A DNA stretch of 64,000 nucleotides. It comes from Sordaria brevicollis. Lineage: Eukaryota; Ascomycota; Sordariomycetes; Sordariales; Sordariaceae. The DNA lies in contig JAUTDP010000003.1 of NCBI GenBank assembly GCA_033439795.1, positions 3,038,001 to 3,102,000 of the forward strand, in the 5' to 3' direction. The notes under the pieces are model-generated. The model was not told the DNA's origin. It did not search any database and worked only from the letters and a program-made list of their open reading frames with translations. Positions 24,595-36,649 of the stretch are shown here, piece after piece. The position numbers and the translations under genes are program-made. How positions within the stretch are numbered: position 1 is the first letter of the stretch; the number at the start of each line of letters is the position of its first letter.

Positions 24595-26204
24595 TCATAC
24601 TCTGGCCCAAACCGCATCGCGTTCCCAATGAAAACCAAGTTCTTCCAGGGTTCTGTTCTTTGTTTCGAGAAGGAGAAAATAAACGACCAGTGATCCAACG
24701 GCAATCCACATACAGAAAAGAATGTAATATCGTCAACCGATCTCGTCGAGTGCGATGGGGTTGACAAAATTGTTCGAGAAGAGCGCAATGCGACTGGCGA
24801 GGTGTTCTACGGCGATGCCCTGTGACCCTTGGTAGTACGGAAATAATTCCGTAAGGTATGGGTACGCGAGGGTGCCCCAGCCCAAAGCGTAGAAACTGGA
24901 AATTATAACGTTAGTATCTTGGAGTAAGAGGATGTTGGGCAGGAAAAAACTTACGGGGTGTAGAGGAACATCAAAACCAGGACAGGAACCACAGCTTTCT
25001 GGGCCACCGGCGAGCTGGCCACAGTCTACGCTATGTAGGTTGTGCCGGTGCCAATAGTTCCAATTAGGAACATTCTTCTTCGGGGGAACCGGGGGCTTAG
25101 TGTCGCCATGAGTACGGTGACCAAGAGCTCCCAGCAGGTCTTTCCGAAAATGATTGCCTGGATGGTCGTGTGCGCGATGATCCCGATGGCTTTGGGTACT
25201 ATCCCAAACGACAATAGGTTGTATCGGATGGACGTCTTGTGATTCATGGCCGACAAAAAGTCTTTCTGGTGTAATACGTTTGGGGATGAACCGGCTCTTC
25301 CTCTTCCTCTCTTCTTCCAATTTTGCCTCGACTTGTGCGTACTCTATGCGGGCAAACTCGGAACCCTTGGTCCCCTCGCTGTAGTATTCGATGAAGATCC
25401 CAAAGGTGTTCCCAAGCCGTTCTTGGGACAGGAGCCACCTGGGAGACTCCGGGCAAAAATACACGGCGATGACTTGAAGAAGACTTGGGAGACCTTGAAG
25501 CGCGCTGGGAATACGCCATGCCAAGTCATCGTCATGCATGCCGGAAGAAGTAGCCCAAACCACCCCAGCAGCAAGAATGGCGCCGGTGAAGAATGAGGGA
25601 CCGAAGAGAGAGGTAATTGTGGCTCTGTCGTTGGGATGGGAGAGTTCGGCGAGGAGGGTGGCGCTGCTGTTCAGCGAAAAGGGGACACCAAACCCGAGTA
25701 TCCGGCGGGCGCCAACAAACATCCCGAAATTTGTTGCTCCGGCTTGGAGGCCTGCGCCGAGACACATTATGCCGCACGCGAGTTGGATCGTCCTCCGCCG
25801 GCCGTATCGATTGCTGATAAGAGGAACGACGGGAACCGAACAGAGAGCACCGAGAGAGTAAATGGCCGTAATAAGACAAAGCCAACCTCTAACCGGGTAA
25901 CCAAAGACTATCAAGACAATATAATTAGTTATGTGTCCACTGATAAGTCTTGTAACCTATGATAGTAGTTGGATTTGTTTGAGGTAAGAGGCCAATACTT
26001 ACACTTTTGCCAGGACTCGAGCTCCTGGATGCTGTTCATAACGGCCGAATCGTAGCCCGACGGCCACTGTGCTGTGAAAGCCGCAAACACAAAGAAAGAA
26101 TAAAGCAGGCAAAGCTTTGGCTTCTGCCACCACTTTTTGGTGTCTTGTTGGACGAGGAGAGTAAGGGGACACTCCCACTCGTTGACGTCTTTGACAGTCG
26201 TCAT
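24595..26204 (-). pseudogene. Broken MFS sugar (lactose/hexose-permease-like) transporter
   Basis: Exons can be placed at 26204-26003, 25907-24955 and 24895-24595, with normal GT-AG introns of 95 and 59 bp. Sugar-transporter family landmarks remain in order: N-terminal YDSAVMNSIQELESW; loop 2-3 NRYGRRRT; PESPRWLL before the central loop; a second RR loop (PRFPRRRMFLIG); and C-terminal ETKNRTLEEL. At least three lesions block translation. The frame changes near 25256-25280 after ITPERLF. A TAG stands where family members have Trp, in TYIA*TVA at about 25035. A TGA replaces Trp at 24735-24733 just before RYYILF. Splice sites survive, so the inactivation looks fairly recent. The substrate cannot be inferred. 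An annotation pipeline could miscall this as two shorter genes. Confidence 0.75.
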
Positions 26205-28505
26205 GGTGAGGATCGTGGCGGCGGTTATGAGAGGAATAGTGATCGAGGCTGAACGGCAATGATAGAGAAGTTGGTGTTGATTCTGGAAGTTCAACGGAAG
26301 AAGGCATGCCGGTGAATGGGCAAGGCCAGTGAAGGAAGGGCATGCATCTCGAAGAGAAAATGATGTACAGAAGAAGAAAGACGAAGAAGCTCAAACGAAA
26401 AACTCAAGGATGGCAGAGTTAATATATGGAATTATGATGCACTTTGTCCTCCAATCTGGTGGAAGTTTCGATGCATCCCGAAGCAACCTGGCAGCTGCTT
26501 TTGCAAAGCTCAATACTTTGGCTCTCGCAGAAGTTGTTGCCTCAAGCGCATCGACTGCCACGGACTGCAGTCTGCAGGTACTGTATCATCCATCTGCCTT
26601 GGAAATGGAAGTCAACATGATAAGAAAAGCGAAAGGCCTTCCCACTTTGAGCACAGGCATACGGCAGAAGGAAACTGCCCGCCAGAAGTTGTCCAAAAAA
26701 TAGCTCCCATGAGCATGCAGACACGCGGACACGCAGACACTAACAAATGTATCTGCCCTCCTGTATTGAGAGAACTGGAGGCCATTCATGAATGAAGGAC
26801 TATATATTAGCATAATGCGGCGACAGTTAAGCCCACCTACACCAGCAGAAATACGTGTCCCGTCAGCAAAGATCTCGAAAATCTCACCAACCGTCCTTTA
26901 ACCTATCGATGTGAGTGTGTGGAATGTACAAGCTGAAGCTTTCCTTGTGCAAACTCATGTCCTCAATCTCCTGCAGCATCAGGAAATGCGCGGACCGAAG
27001 ATGGATCTTCCGAGACTGTTTGATGCCTTCCATCCTAACTTGTACGTGTTTGAAGTTACACTGGCCAGTCTGAACCTGCCAGTTAACGATCTGGGCAGCG
27101 AGGTTAGTCATTTTCTTCTTCTTCTTCTTCTTCTTCTTCTTCTTCTTCTTCTTCTTCTTCTTCTTCTTCTTCTTCTTCTTCTTCTTTTTTTTTTTTTTTT
27201 CGCCTCCGCGTTGGGAACATCCACTGCGTATAATGGAACATATCACCTTCTTAAAATGAATCTTGCCGGCACTCTTCACAGTTGGTGGCTGCAGTGGCCG
27301 AGCTCGTGTGATGTTCAGTTCGCGTGTTTTCTCGCGGACGGAGAGAGAAAGTGACATTGGCAATTCCGTCTGGTGCGGTAATTCCTTTCTCTCTCTGCCC
27401 ACCCCTTCTCTTTTCTTCGGTCTTTTGATGTTCGTTCTGGGGGTGGAAGGGGGGTGGGATGGGAGCCATTGGCGGAAGGCGCGACGACAGATCTATCACC
27501 ACTCCACTTTCCACTTGCATCGCAGCCCCGGCCCGCAGAAAGGTGCAAGAGCTCTTGGGACACTGCAAAATTTGAGTGCGTTGCCACGCAACTGCACACA
27601 AGAAATTGTACATGCAGGGAAGATCAAATGAGTGAATCCTTGATCTTGCCAGTTTTCTTGTGTTAAGATCAGATGCAGATGTGGTGTTTGGCGGAGGCAA
27701 GACAGGGGAAGCAATCCATTGGGAAGTCACTTTCCACCCGACCCACCTCGCTGGCGTTGGAATTCGTTTGTAGTACCCGCCCCCGGCGAACGAGTCCCTC
27801 TTTGCGGCAAGTCACCAGAGCATGCCTTTAGTTATGACAATTACCAACGAGTGGGCACATTCTCGTGCATGTCCTTTCGCGGAAACCAACGAGAGACAGG
27901 TCGTGCCGTCAATCACGGTCCAGTCAGCTTCTGTCGCCATCTCACTTTGGGAAACCGAGAGCGCAAGAACAACCCAGTGCAACACTTGCACTTGAATGAA
28001 GAGACCCCGTTGTTTGACCAAATATGGTAACCACGGACCAACCAAAGTGGAAGCTTCCAATCCGTCATCACTTGCGACTCCTTCCTCCCTTCCTTCGAGT
28101 CCCTCGTAGTTGATGATTTGAGACTGACAACAAACAGGAAGGAATTGGCCATCTGAGGCTTCTGACCTTTCTTCGTTCCTTTTTTGGAGGGCGGTTCAAT
28201 TAAATTTGGGGTCGGTCTGCTCCGGGAATATGGAGAGCTCCTTCCCGATTGCGCGGCGGTGTCGAACTGGAAAGAGGGGAAGTGGGAAAGAGAGAATGGA
28301 CGGGTGGAGAGTACTTCGGGTACGGGGGCTCCTCAAAATTTTCATGACTGCGTCGATGTGGGCTTGGCTCTACACAGGTACAGATTCTCGCAATCTTGTC
28401 TTGCGGACTTCGCTTCTTTTCCCAGTCGCAAACATTTCAATCAACTCTCAAGTTCTTGCCGGCAACAGCTGATCGGAGCACAGCCGTTCACTTCGAGCTC
28501 CCACG
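26205..28505. other. Intergenic, 2.3 kb, with microsatellite
   Basis: No supportable gene. Several 100-170-codon frames overlap on both strands at 26884-27730, but they owe their length to the CTT repeat or lack protein features. The right third presumably holds the promoter of the kinase paralogue that starts at 28506. Confidence 0.4.
27113..27200. repeat. (TTC)24 microsatellite followed by T16
   Basis: 24 uninterrupted TTC units at 27113-27184, then a run of 16 T at 27185-27200. On the minus strand it would read as poly-Lys or poly-Glu, which explains the long artefactual frames here. Confidence 0.95.
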
Positions 28506-30427
28506 ATGGAGTGCTCGGACTTGGATCCTTTTCTTTTCACCCACTTCCGGCGCTGGAAAATAGGCCATGGAAGCGTCGTCTCAAATGCTCCTGGGATCTA
28601 TTGCCATACTGATAGAAGGGGACATCCTATCCAAACATGGGGTCGCATCATGTGCCTTGGACGCGGTCCTTTTGAACGTGTGTGGAAAGAGGAACTTCTG
28701 GATGTGCCAACATGTCGCCGGGTACGCTGCGTCAAACAAATCCGCAAGGAAGAGCACAACTTTATTCAATCTTCACGGCGAGAGCTCTATGCTCTTACTA
28801 CCTTCTCCTGGGACACAGATGTCCACGTGAGTAGCATTTGACCAGCCTTTCCAAGTCAGCCTCTTTCGTGCCAGAAGTAAAAACAGCTAATCGAGATTTA
28901 CACCCATCCATACAGTATGAGAGGCTCTTTGTTCAACTGCATTCTTGGTTCGAGGACTCTGACAGTCTATACTTCGCAATGGAGTACGTCAAGCACGGCG
29001 ACCTGCAACAATACATCGATAGGGGTGTAAAATTTGGAGACAGAGAGGCGTCCTTGATCACGAGACAAATCGCGAGCGCTTTGAAGTATATGCATGCTAA
29101 GCTCTTTGTACACCGAGATCTACAGCCATCGGTAAGTTGCTTCTCTCCAACTTCACAAATCTCCTCAATGATTGTTATTGACCGTCTTGGACCTCCCGTA
29201 CAAAGAACATTCTTGTCGCTGCTGAAGGTCCCGTATGGAGCGTTAAACTCGCCGACTTCGGAGTTGCTACAAGCATCCACGATCCAGAACTCTCCAGCGA
29301 TTACATCCGTACGAGCGGCTATATGGCTCCCGAGCTTGTTGATTCCAAAGATGCCTACACAACTGCCGTTGATGTTTGGGCAATGGGGGCCGTAGCTTTT
29401 TGTCTGCTCGTAGGAGCTTCGCCTTTCTACAAGCTCGACGATATGCTTGAGTATTGCGCAGGGATCGGGCCGTTTCCTACTCGCGAGCTTGGGGCGTCAT
29501 CAGGTTTCTCCATTGACTTCATTTTGAGGGCAATGGATCCAGTTCCACACCAAAGATTGTCGGTACAACAGGCATTGACCCATGACTGGTTTCAGGATGT
29601 CAACTTTGACTCAGTTTTGGATCCTGGGTACGTACGAGTCCACTTTTCCTTGACCAATCCATCAGGGTATCAGTCTAAGAGTTTGATGCAGATATTTTGT
29701 CCCAATGTCATTGCTCAAGTTAAACTCTCATTGGCAAATGTCGACATCGTCAGTCCTACAGAAGGATGCACCAAGGCCCGTCAAGCCACTTTATCCAGTT
29801 CTGGTTGCTCCAGATACGGGGGTTCCTGTCATGGCACGACATACATGCATGACATGTCTCAAGGGGGTTGCAAGCCGCAATGAGCTATTCGACCATCTGG
29901 AGAAAGCAGGGCATGCTGTCAATCCGTATACAAGTCAAGTTGAGGACTACTCACGGCCAACGAACTGTCTCTCGGGAGCCAAGAAGCGAATGCGGCAGGA
30001 AGAGCAATTCGAACGGAGAGAAGCAAGGACGCGCCGGTATGAAACGATGAAGCGAGAATTGCTACGTAAGATACAGTACAACACCGATGAACTCTGGCAG
30101 GCAGACACATTGAAGAGGACCTTGTGGAGACTTGAACAGAAGATGGAAAAGGATCATAGAGAATACGTGGAAAAGGAAACGCTCTGGATAGCGAAGGGCC
30201 GATCGGCATGCAAGTGCGAGCTGTGCGGACTGATCTGCCACAATATGATGAAGCTGATAAGGCATAAGTGCCATGAACATGGTTGTTTCTATGAGCATGC
30301 TAGAGAGACGACAACCGGACGCCTGAGATGGTTATGTGGGCGTTTGAGTCTGTGTTGGGAGGATTGCCAACCATACAGTGTTAAGGTACACATCTTGGGG
30401 GACAGAGGGGATGGAGGAAGACCTTAA
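28506..30427 (+). CDS. Kinase-like / C2H2 zinc-finger protein, paralogue 1 (catalytic Lys of HRDxK lost)
   Basis: Exons 28506-28826, 28916-29131, 29206-29627 and 29692-30427; phases 0,0,2; 564 aa. Intron positions match those of the two downstream paralogues exactly. The kinase-like domain spans residues ~45-300: glycine loop altered to GRGPFERV (third Gly is Glu), VAIK-type Lys77 in RCVKQI, catalytic loop HRDLQPS (173-179) with Gln for the usual Lys, an intact DFG (196-198), MAPEL, then DVWAMGAVAF. The C-terminal part has a U1/JAZ-like finger (HTCMTCLKG...HLEKAGH), a charged coiled-coil region and a second Cys/His cluster (CELCGLICHN...HKCHEHG). The first finger of paralogue 3 is absent. Probably catalytically impaired, possibly a pseudokinase scaffold. 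Substrate and pathway are unknown. Confidence 0.82.
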
Positions 30428-31436
30428 GGCTGAAGCGCCCTTTCGGAGCAGAAAGTATGAAGCTTTGATGTACTACGGGATGTCTTTATCACAGCTTTCG
30501 AGCATCTTTATTTTTATGTCATAATTTGGGATTTTGATCAGCTGAATCCTTAGTGTTTCAGGGCGTGGATTCATAAACACAGAAAGGGCAAGAGATATTC
30601 CAAAACATGCTGGCAACCAGGCGGTGTATGTCAAAGCAATATCTTAACTTCTTCGCGACGTTAGACCCATAGGAGGTTCACTTCCAAAAATTCCCATCTT
30701 GGGGTGGTCAAAATTATGTCGTTTATCTCTCTAGTTGTAGTCGTCCAGAAGAACCTGTTCATTCTTACCTACGCCCCGGTCTGCAATCCGAACATGCTAT
30801 GCGAATGGCAAGTCTTGAAGACATCCGGTTGTATGTAAGTCAGAAAGATGGACTCGATTTACCCTAGGACTTCTAGATTCCAGTGGACCAGTTCATATAT
30901 AATCCAACGCTGATATATTCATTAGCTCTGTACCTAAGAACGCCTCATTCCTCTTCGGGACCACTAAAAGTTGGGCTAACATGAGCGGAAAATACCCAAC
31001 GGGACAGCTCTATCACATCTTCCGACTTTCGAGTTCTGGAGGGGATGATAAAAGGGACAGGAAGAAACAGAGAGAAGGAGAGAGACAGAGAGACCAAAAG
31101 AGGCAGTGGTGAATCGTTAGCCTTGGTCTCATTGTTCGCCGCTTCATGAAAAAAACCTAGGAGCAGGTCAACAGGAGTGCCCAAACTCCCTGTTTTACCT
31201 AGGCTTGAAGTATCTAACTAGAAAGCAAGACAGTCTTATATTGTACTCCTCATCTCGGGTAGGTTCAATAGGGTTGTTGACGTTGTCCGGTGTTCCGTGG
31301 TTGGGTTTGCCAGTGTACCAGTTAAATTAACACTAACAGCTGGTGAAATGGGGCTCTGAGAGAACGAACGTGGTAGTTGATTAGAAGAAGAAACCTGGAA
31401 CTAAATGCACGGATTCCCCAACTCCCTAAACCTTTA
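30428..31436. other. Intergenic between kinase paralogue 1 and the transposon
   Basis: No gene is seen. Presumed 3' UTR of paralogue 1, then ordinary-composition spacer up to the TA that flanks the Fot1/pogo-like element. Confidence 0.45.
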
Positions 31437-31438
31437 TA

Positions 31439-33782
31439 CAGTAATTACCCCTGTTCGTGCAAGCACCCCTTCGTGCAAAACACCCTCTAAATGCAACAAG
31501 ATTGCCGGCCGCAATTATTTAGTATAGTCAAATGCAAAACTACTAAATACAATTATCACGAGCCGCCAAACAGGTATAATTACACTTAACAATCCAATTA
31601 ACGGCCCGTAACAGCCCTATCAAATATACTACTACGCCCGTTAACTAATTACTAACTCCCCCCCCAAATACAATTCCAAACTTCTAATAAATACGCTAAA
31701 AATGAAAAAATCCCATAATTTTTATACTTTACCGCCAAACCTTATCGGGTAGTATAGCGCCACGTAATTATAATAAATAGTAAATCCCTTTCCTTTCCCC
31801 TATTCTATTACAAAATTACTATTAATTGGATTTATTAATAATAAATATTTCTTATATAAAATAGTACGCAATCGAAAAAAAATAACCAAACTAAATACAA
31901 CGTAGAAGGTTACCGCCTTACAACAACCCCTCTTATAAATATAACGATTTCTTTTTTAAAAATAATTTTATAACGAAACCCTACGCCTTAATTAAAAGGA
32001 TACTAATAAATAATTAAAGAATAAATAAAATTTCAATTATTTATTATATACGATCTCTTATTATTTAAATAAGAAGTTCAATCCGCAAATTAATACCCTC
32101 AATCCTAAGCAATTCGAAACCACCCGTATATATAAGGGAAAGTAACCTATTTTAGAGCGTCTCTTCTACTAATAGTAATTAAATATCGAAATTCGTAATT
32201 TTAATACCTTTATCGAACTTTTATAATAAAAAGCCAAAAAATTATAACTACAATACCTAAAAGTATAAAATAATAAAAAGGGTAATCCCAATTTAATACC
32301 GTACTTTAAATGTAAATAATATACCCTCTTTTATTACCGTTTTAAAGTAGTAGAATCTATTTTTATTAATAAAATTACCTTTACGCTAATTATTAATCCC
32401 TTTATATTCGAAAAAATAATAAAAATAAAAAATTTAATAGTAAACTTCCCTAAAGGTAATAAATATAATATAAATAAGATTAGGCTCTTCTAACGGTAGA
32501 CTCCTAATTTTAATCTCTTATTATAAATTAAACCGGGCGCTAAACGTAATAAATTATATATTTCTCTAATCTTTATAATAAATAATATTAATAATAATTA
32601 ATTTGAAATTTAAGCTATAAGGAAAATAAAAGTCCCTTACGTATTTAAATAATTTAATTTCAATATAATTAAAATCGTATAAAAATATAATAAATGTATT
32701 TAAATAATGGGCGTAATTATAACCGAATAATTATAATCCTTCTACGCCTATTATACTAATAAAAAACCCGGTTAACGGATCTTCCTTCTTTTCGATAATT
32801 TTTTTAATTATTAAATTAGTTTAAATCTAATTCCTACGCCTTTTAATATTATTATTACTTACTTACTTCTTAACGTTATAAATATATACTAATTTATAAA
32901 TTAGGGTATTATTAATACGTTTAAATTATACTATCGTTATTACTACTTCGAATAATTATATTTCGAAATAGATAGCGCCGTTCGCAATAGTAATTAAAAC
33001 CCTCTTAAAGAAATAAATTTATAATTTACCCTTAATTAAATATCTACTACTTAATATAATAGAATAAAATAATAAACCGTTATTAATTATTAGAAGAAAT
33101 CTATAATATTAAGAAATGAAGGGTTTATTAAGCAATTTGAAGAGAAATTAGCTAACCTCCTTAAGGTTTTCGAAAAGGCTACAATTAACGTTAAGGATAA
33201 AATAAATTTAACCAACTTTATAAATCCCACCGACGAAAATAAAGTACTTAACGAACTAATTACCGTTAAAAAGGTATTTAAATTTATTATCGACGAATAA
33301 TTGGCGGAAATTTATAATACGTATATTATAAAAAATAACGAAGATAATAGGACGTTTAAGCCGCCTCCTATTATTAACGCTAAAGAAATAGTAAATAATA
33401 TTATCGATTTACTCAACTAAGCGGTTAAAAAGAATATACTAGGTTTTAATAATGTACAATCGTTAAGAAGGATAAAAAAGAAGGTAGAAATACATATTAT
33501 AACCTACGCAAAATAAATTATACTATTGGATTTTTATAAAAGTAAATACGTAGATCTTAGTAATAAAACCTCGTATCCTTTTCTTAATCCCGCTATAAAT
33601 ACTAGTTATTACTATTGTAAATAGCTTCAAATCTAGCTAGTTTTAGTATTATTCTATTGATATTTCATAATTTTATATATAATGTAGACCTAGTCTTGGC
33701 ATATTCCCCTTCGTGCAATACACCCTCTAAATACAACTGGTCTGGCCGCCTGGATTAGTTGCACGAACAGGGGTAATTACTG
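31439..33782. mobile_element. RIP-degraded Fot1/pogo-like DNA transposon, 2.3 kb
   Basis: The ends are perfect 24-bp inverted repeats beginning CAGTAATTACCCCTGTTCG (31439-31462 and 33759-33782), flanked by TA on both sides (31437-31438; 33783-33784). A CAGT terminus, a TA duplication and ~2 kb size are the hallmarks of pogo/Fot1 elements of the Tc1/mariner superfamily. Inside each end lies a copy, in the same direction, of a subterminal motif CCCCTTCGTGCAA.ACACCC. The interior is A/T-saturated with no frame, so the transposase has been destroyed, most simply by RIP. It separates kinase paralogue 1 from paralogues 2 and 3. Confidence 0.82.
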
Positions 33783-33784
33783 TA

Positions 33785-34271
33785 CCCCTCTTCCTAGCGC
33801 CCATTGCACCTTCCACACTAGACTGCTGCTTCATTGATGTATTTTGTTACAGTATTGATTTCACGTATTACACCGTCTCACTGATGTTACACATTCTGGA
33901 TGGTAATTACACGTATAGGTGCGTCAACTGTGCGTTTGTTGCCGCCGGCACAAGCGTTGGACTGCCTGCCGTGATTGTCAACCTCGGCGGTCGTCGGACT
34001 CTCAATTTTCCAAAGCATCTTGGATTAAAGAACCTCACATATGTCCATTCTTGGGAAAGAAGGACCAGGAGTCAATTCATGACACCTCTGGTGCTCGAAA
34101 CCTTGCTCTTGGCAAGAGAGACGCATCGCCAGGAATTTAGTGATTAGAGGTAGTTGATTAAGTCGCGTTAAAACGTTGAAACGCGGTTTAATTTCCCAAA
34201 CCACCATTTTATACCCCGACGACAAAAACAGCTTTGCACTGGAAACAACAAAACAAAACCTCATATCAGCC
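33785..34271. other. Upstream region of kinase paralogue 2
   Basis: Ordinary composition. Presumed promoter and leader of the gene at 34272. An in-frame ATG at 34176 would add 32 residues with no counterpart in the other paralogues. Confidence 0.45.
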
Positions 34272-36347
34272 ATGGAGGGTTTTTTGAACACCTCCTTGCC
34301 GGAGTGGAAGTCGGAGCTTCGGTATACACCGAGCGCTGAGCACCCCGAAGAATGGGAAGGCATGGACACGATCCAGCACGATAGCCTCACGAACCGCTGG
34401 TGGCACACCTTAAAGCGGTTGGACAACGGTGACACCCTCGAACGCACCTTCAAGCAAATATGCCATTCGGCAGAGCCTTTTAAACAACTTCGCGTCGTCA
34501 AAAGATTCAAGAAGAGTTATCTTGAAAGTCGTTCCGAGTCGTCGACGTCGTACCGAGAACTCAATGCACTTGCCACCTTTTCCGTGCAGAAGACACAGGA
34601 GCGGTCTACAGTGAGTTTTGAATCTATCGAATTCATGACAGAAATTGTCACTAGTGAGAAAAGAGGTTGTTGATAAAATACCGCAGATTCACGATGAATA
34701 CGAGCAACGCTTCGTTCAATTCCTTTGCTGGTATGAAGATAATAGCTTTCTCTATTTCGCCATGGAATACTTGGAGCTCGGAAATCTCCAGCAGTACATC
34801 GATAAGAGGGCGCCGTTCGAGGAAGAAGAAGCAGCCACTATCATCTACCAGGTTGCAGAAGCCTTGCATTGGATGCACCTCAACCATTTCATCCACAGAG
34901 ATCTGAAGCCCACGGTAAAATTTTCACCCATGAAAACGTGTTACTCAAAACACTGACGCGGTTCAATTACAGAACATTCTCGTTGCCAAAGCGTGGCCGA
35001 ATTGGCACGTAAAAGTCGCCGATGTTGGAATCCCAAACATATCCAAGTGGAAGTACCTCCCTGCCTCTTCTGCCTTCACCTATACGCACGGTTACATGGC
35101 CCCAGAGATGTTTGACTCCACGCACTACACGTCTGCGGTCGATGTATGGTCATTGGGTGCAATCGCCTACTGTCTACGGACCGGTCATCCTCCATTTGCC
35201 ACTGATGATGACTTGAAGGAATACCGGGCGGGTCAAAGAGACTTTCCGAGCCGCGTGTTGGGTCTGTCAACGGGGTTTTGCATCGACTTCATCCTGGCCA
35301 CCATGCGCCCTCTACCTGAAACAAGATTGATCCTCCGGAAAGTCCGAAGACACGAGTGGCTTCACATGGGAAACACACGCAAGACTTTGATGAATGAGTA
35401 AGTCTCGAATCAACCCCAACCTTTCTGGAGGTTACAGATTTAGAAACTGAGCCAATCTAACTTGTCATAGGTCGCTATTGGACAAGCCACTTCCTGCGCT
35501 GAGCATGGTCAATAAACCAACAACCATAGATAATAGTATGTTGAGAAGACAGGAAAATTTGAGAAAGCAGGAGGAGCTGCGAAGACAAGTCTTATCGAAC
35601 AGAGAGGAGAAGGTGAAAAGGAAGGAGGAGGCGATAAGAAAAGAGGAATCGAAGAGACAGAAGAAGTTGAGAAGACGGGAGGAAGTGTTAAAACGGGAGG
35701 AAGCGAGGAGGCAAGAGGCGTTGGAGAGGCAAGAAGAACTGATGAGGCAAAAGGAACAGAAAGTGCGGGAGGAACTGAGCAAGAAGGAAGAGTTGATGAA
35801 ACAGAAGGAACTCAGAGTACAGGAGAAACTGCGCAAACAGGAAGAGTTAATGAGACAAAAGGAGTTGAGGTGGCAGGAGGAGTTGAAGAGGCAGGGAGAA
35901 CTGAGGAGACAGGAAGAGTTGCGGAGACAGGAGGAGCTGAGGCAGAGACACGTCGTGATTAAGAGGGAGGAAGAGTCAGAAGGGCTCGAGCGCTGGAGAC
36001 AAGCACCCAGTCGGCAAGAGATTGAGCGGGAGCAAAAGAGAAGGGAAGAAGAGGAGCTGAGGCGGCAGGCAGAGTTGAGACGAAGACAGGAGATTGTAAA
36101 GAGGGAGGAAGAAGAGGCTGAACAAGCACGACAGGCGGTATATCGCCAAGCAGAGTTCGAGCGGGCACGAAGGCAGAACGAGCCCGACCAAGCACGAGTA
36201 CAGCAAGAGCTTTTGCAGCAACAACAGCGAGAACAACAGCTGCAAGAGCAGCGAGCAAGACGACAACTAAAACGACAGCGACAACGTCAATGGAAGCGGC
36301 AACGAGAAGAGCAACAGGAAATTGAAAAGCAGGACAGGGAAAGTTAA
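34272..36347 (+). CDS. Kinase-like / coiled-coil protein, paralogue 2 (degenerate; zinc finger cut off by TAA)
   Basis: Exons 34272-34610, 34687-34914, 34973-35397 and 35471-36347; phases 0,0,2; 622 aa to the first stop. I start at 34272 because MEGFLNTSLPEW aligns with MESFLEEPLEGW of paralogue 3. The glycine loop is gone (LDNGDTLERTF where paralogue 3 has LGKGAFGEVW). Lys77 and HRDLKPT (183-189) are kept. DFG has become DVG (206-208), and APE is kept. Exon 4 encodes an exceptionally long Arg/Gln/Glu/Lys-rich coiled coil (~345-622). The TAA at 36345-36347 is followed in the same frame by 71 more sense codons with an intact C-x2-C-x12-H-x5-H finger, up to TAA 36561-36563. Either the gene is newly truncated, or it is already a pseudogene or pseudokinase. 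Confidence 0.75.
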
Positions 36348-36563
36348 AAGCGCGCAAGGCTTGAAGAGACGATTTCCGAGGGAACAACAGGGCCAAATCA
36401 AGACCAACAACAGGAAGACGAGGCGCAGAGGACCAAATATGTGCACGGAAGTGTGGATCGTGCATACATCTGCGAATTTTGCTCCTGCATTTTCTTCGAT
36501 CGCAGGGAGCTGTGGACACACCTAGATGATTATGGACATCGCGTGCCTAAGATTTGTCGTTAA
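36348..36563 (+). pseudogene. Detached C-terminal zinc-finger segment of paralogue 2
   Basis: In the same frame as the preceding exon, directly after its TAA: 71 codons ending at 36563. They contain YICEFCSCIFFDRRELWTHL and a final DDYGHRV, i.e. C-x2-C-x12-H-x5-H, matching the terminal finger of paralogue 3. A single C-to-T change (CAA to TAA) would explain the split. A splice that removes the stop is not evident. Confidence 0.75.
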
Positions 36564-36649
36564 AAGCGGTATCAATACACAGTATGGTCCTTCTCGCCAA
36601 TTATACGAAGTCTCTCGTCGCCGTACTTTCTTTTAACTTTCCAAAACTA

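Noticed and set aside
26884..27402. Minus-strand frame with a poly-Lys run
   Set aside because: Its length comes from the TTC/T-run repeat read in one frame; no conserved sequence on either side.
34176..34271. Upstream ATG of kinase paralogue 2 as the true start
   Set aside because: The extra 32 residues have no counterpart in the other two copies, whereas the ATG at 34272 aligns with the start of paralogue 3.
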